DNA of 8,169 nucleotides. Origin: Balneolaceae bacterium (GTDB lineage: Bacteria > Bacteroidota > Rhodothermia > Balneolales > Balneolaceae). Of the stretch, positions 6,584 through 8,169 are shown piece after piece. Position 1 is the first letter of the stretch, and every line of letters begins with the position of its first letter. The stretch is taken from contig JAASTO010000114.1 in NCBI GenBank assembly GCA_021767245.1, positions 1 through 8,169 of the forward strand. Direction: 5' to 3'. Made by a program: the position numbers and the translations under genes. The notes beneath the pieces are model-generated. The model had not been told where the DNA came from, made no database searches, and saw nothing but the letters and a program-made list of their open reading frames with translations.

Positions 6584-6591
6584 TAAGTTTA
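6584..6591 (+). promoter_or_regulatory. Candidate -7 promoter element for cmk (TAAGTTTA)
   Basis: TAAGTTTA differs from TAnnTTTG only at the last base and lies 16 bp before the cmk ATG, which would give a very short leader. The nearest upstream TTG (6567-6569) is closer than usual. Weak on its own; position in the divergent gap is the main support. Confidence 0.25.
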
Positions 6592-6607
6592 ATTTAACCG
6601 ATCTGTT

Positions 6608-7285
6608 ATGATAGTGGTAATTGACGGGCCAGCAGGCTCAGGAAAAAGTTCAACAGCAAAAGCCGTAGCGGCAAACCTTCAGATTCAATTTCTTGACTCA
6701 GGAGCGTTGTATCGCGTGGCTACTCTTGTTTATTTGAACAGCCGCGAACATAACCGATCGTTCTTTGAACAGCTTGAAGAAAGTGAGATTTCCTTTTATT
6801 TCAAAAAAGAAAAATTTCATGCGTTCTTAAACGGGCAGGATGTCACGGAAGATATCAGAAGTATGGATGTCTCTGATCATGTAAGTGAAGTGGCTTCAGA
6901 TCCCAAAGTTCGAGCTTACATAAATGACTTGATGCGGGAAGCCGTAAAACAAGACATTTATATAGCTGACGGCAGAGATCTGGGTACCGCGGTTTTTCCC
7001 GATGCAGAACTGAAATTTTACATGATCGCGGATCTGGATACCAGAGCCGAACGCAGATATAATGAAATAAAGGAATCAAATCCTGAAGTTACCTTAGAGG
7101 AAATAAAGCAGAACATTGCACAAAGAGATGAGAAAGATTCGAGCAGAGATTCGGATCCTTTGAAAAAAGCCGATGATGCAATTGAAGTGAACACCTCTGA
7201 TATGACCTTTGAGGATCAGGTTGCTTTCATCAGTAAGGTGATCAGGAAAGAACTATCTAAACAGATAAAAAAAAGTAAACCCTAA
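6608..7285 (+). CDS. cmk: Cytidylate (CMP/dCMP) kinase
   Basis: Phosphorylates CMP and dCMP with ATP to give CDP and dCDP, recycling pyrimidine nucleotides for RNA, DNA and CDP-lipid synthesis in the cytoplasm. The protein begins with the P-loop strand MIVVIDGPAGSGKS (G7-S14, K13), followed by the NMP-binding motif DSGALYR (30-36). The ADGRDLGTAVFPDAELKFY segment (120-138) holds the conserved GRDLGT of the family, and the LID region RDEKDSSRDSDPLKKADDA (173-191) supplies arginines R173 and R180. The 225-residue length is normal. The ATG directly precedes the first beta strand, so the start is well supported despite the lack of a Shine-Dalgarno. It is followed after 51 bp by rpsA, a linkage known in many bacteria including E. 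coli, and is probably cotranscribed with it. Confidence 0.97.
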   Translation: MIVVIDGPAGSGKSSTAKAVAANLQIQFLDSGALYRVATLVYLNSREHNRSFFEQLEESEISFYFKKEKFHAFLNGQDVTEDIRSMDVSDHVSEVASDPKVRAYINDLMREAVKQDIYIADGRDLGTAVFPDAELKFYMIADLDTRAERRYNEIKESNPEVTLEEIKQNIAQRDEKDSSRDSDPLKKADDAIEVNTSDMTFEDQVAFISKVIRKELSKQIKKSKP

Positions 7286-7292
7286 CTTATCC

Positions 7293-7313
7293 CACAGTTG
7301 AAAGTCAATTGTG
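7293..7313 (+). repeat. 8-bp hairpin in the cmk-rpsA spacer (rpsA leader)
   Basis: CACAGTTG (7293-7300) pairs with CAATTGTG (7306-7313) through eight base pairs, one of them a G-U wobble (7297/7309), closing an AAAGT loop. It sits between the cmk stop and the rpsA ATG, ending 23 nt before the start. No U tract follows, so it is not a rho-independent terminator. It could be a processing site, a structured leader bound by S1, or a stability element. Confidence 0.5.
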
Positions 7314-7336
7314 AGGTAAACCAATAACCAAACATA

Positions 7337-8169
7337 ATGACAGAAGAAACGAAACAAGAACAAAACGAAGCAGCTGAAGCACAGGTCGAAGAAACCCAGG
7401 CTGCGAATGAAACTGAAGAAGTTGCCACTGAAGAAGAAGTAGCAACACAAGCCGAAGAAACGGCTGCTGAAGAGAGAAAAGAAACACTGACTCACGTATT
7501 TTCAGGTGATGTTGAAGGTGATGTATATAAGCTTGAAGACCTTCAAAGACCTTCTGATGAATATACTGACGAAGAGTATAATGAGATGGTGGGTATGTAT
7601 GAAGATACCCTCAACGAAATTGAAGAAAAGGAAATCGTACAAGGCCGCGTTGTCTCCGTTGATGACAAATATGTTGTAGTTGACATCGGCTTTAAATCTG
7701 AAGGTATTATTCAGGTTAATGAATTCTCTAATGAAGCCCTCGAAGAAATGGAAGTGGGCGATGAGATCGAAGTATTCCTTGACAGAGTAGAAGATAAAGA
7801 AGGACAGTTGATCCTTTCCCGCCGTAAAGCAGATATTCTGCAGGCATGGGAGAAAATCGAATCCTCACACGACAATGGTGATATCATTGAAGGGTACATC
7901 AAACGACGTATCAAAGGTGGTATGGTTGTGGATGTTCTTGGCATTGATGCCTTCCTTCCCGGTTCACAAATTGATGTGCGTCCGGTTCGTGATTTTGATG
8001 CCTACGTTGGTAAGACCATGGAATTCCAGGTTGTGAAGCTGAATATGGCCGCTGAGAACGTTGTTGTTTCTCACCGTGCTCTTATTGAGTCTGACCTTGA
8101 AGACCAAAGAGAAGAAATTCTTGAGTCTATTGAAGCCGGTCAGGTTCTTGAAGGTACCGTTAAAAATAT
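7337..8169 (+). CDS. rpsA: Small-subunit ribosomal protein S1 (bS1), 3' end cut off by window edge
   Basis: The first 277 residues of ribosomal protein S1, which binds mRNA through repeated OB-fold S1 domains and helps the 30S subunit capture and unfold transcripts. Residues 1-50 are low complexity with 18 glutamates and only three basic residues, probably disordered. A linker follows to about 96. The first S1 domain spans about 97-165 (IVQGRVVSVDDKYVVVDIGFKSEGIIQ to QLILSRRKA), the second about 181-250 (GDIIEGYIKRRIKGGMVVDVLGIDAFLPGSQID to NVVVSHRAL), and the third begins at 268 (GQVLEGTVKN) where the window ends. The order and the short first two domains fit true RpsA and not a single-domain S1 protein. 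The start ATG has an A-rich upstream stretch and no Shine-Dalgarno at normal distance; the only GAGG is 20 nt away. Confidence 0.95.
   Translation, partial: MTEETKQEQNEAAEAQVEETQAANETEEVATEEEVATQAEETAAEERKETLTHVFSGDVEGDVYKLEDLQRPSDEYTDEEYNEMVGMYEDTLNEIEEKEIVQGRVVSVDDKYVVVDIGFKSEGIIQVNEFSNEALEEMEVGDEIEVFLDRVEDKEGQLILSRRKADILQAWEKIESSHDNGDIIEGYIKRRIKGGMVVDVLGIDAFLPGSQIDVRPVRDFDAYVGKTMEFQVVKLNMAAENVVVSHRALIESDLEDQREEILESIEAGQVLEGTVKN

Noticed and set aside
6855..7079. 74-codon open frame antisense to cmk
   Set aside because: It lies inside the conserved coding sequence of cytidylate kinase and has no recognisable features.
7267..7274. A8 tract near the end of cmk as a programmed slippage site
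   Set aside because: It encodes a plausible Lys-Lys tail a few codons before the normal stop, no conserved downstream frame exists, and slippage would alter only the last residues.
7342..7480. Tandem GAA-rich repeat as a possible microsatellite or CRISPR-like array
   Set aside because: The repetition comes from clustered glutamate and alanine codons in the S1 extension; units are not uniform and there are no spacers.
7253..7495. Phe/Leu-rich open frames on the minus strand resembling small membrane proteins
   Set aside because: They are the complement of the GAA/GCA-rich start of rpsA, which reads as Phe, Leu, Ser and Cys; they span the cmk-rpsA junction and are best explained as artefacts.

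Overview
The window looks like an ordinary core-genome stretch of a moderately AT-rich member of the Bacteroidota/FCB group. The Balneolaeota/Rhodothermaeota side is my best guess, but that is inference from protein flavour and not a search result. Supporting signs are a TAAATTTGCACC promoter (the Bacteroidota -7 motif TAnnTTTG), A/T-rich start contexts that mostly lack a Shine-Dalgarno sequence, a ClpC with a UVR linker, and an S1 protein with a long glutamate-rich N-terminal extension. I see no mobile element, CRISPR array, tRNA or rRNA.

Layout, left to right. (1) 1-668, minus: the N-terminal part of a GT4-type glycosyltransferase that runs off the left edge and apparently starts at TTG. 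(2) 669-796: a divergent gap with a good Bacteroidota-type -7 element for the next gene. (3) 797-1867, plus: an exported protein of unknown function with beta-propeller-like repeats and a G7 tract. (4) 1907-1935: a bidirectional rho-independent terminator between convergent genes. (5) 1968-4553, minus: clpC, a AAA+ unfoldase, preceded by a 141-bp leader with two small inverted repeats. (6) 4695-6215, minus: gpmI, cofactor-independent phosphoglycerate mutase. (7) 6227-6478, minus: rpsT, ribosomal protein S20, 11 nt upstream of gpmI. (8) 6479-6607: a divergent control region with a perfect 7-bp hairpin that overlaps one arm of a spaced 10-bp inverted repeat. (9) 6608-7285, plus: cmk, cytidylate kinase. 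(10) 7337-8169, plus: rpsA, ribosomal protein S1, cut by the right edge, with a hairpin in the cmk-rpsA spacer.

Functionally, rpsT-gpmI and cmk-rpsA are two divergently transcribed housekeeping units. Each pairs a ribosomal protein with a central-metabolism enzyme (glycolysis and pyrimidine nucleotide supply). clpC reads in the same direction as rpsT-gpmI but probably has its own promoter. No multi-gene accessory system is visible. The items most worth a second look are the uncharacterised exported protein, the non-coding structures in the clpC, rpsT/cmk and rpsA leaders, the TTG start, and the conserved candidate phosphoarginine-binding glutamates in ClpC.
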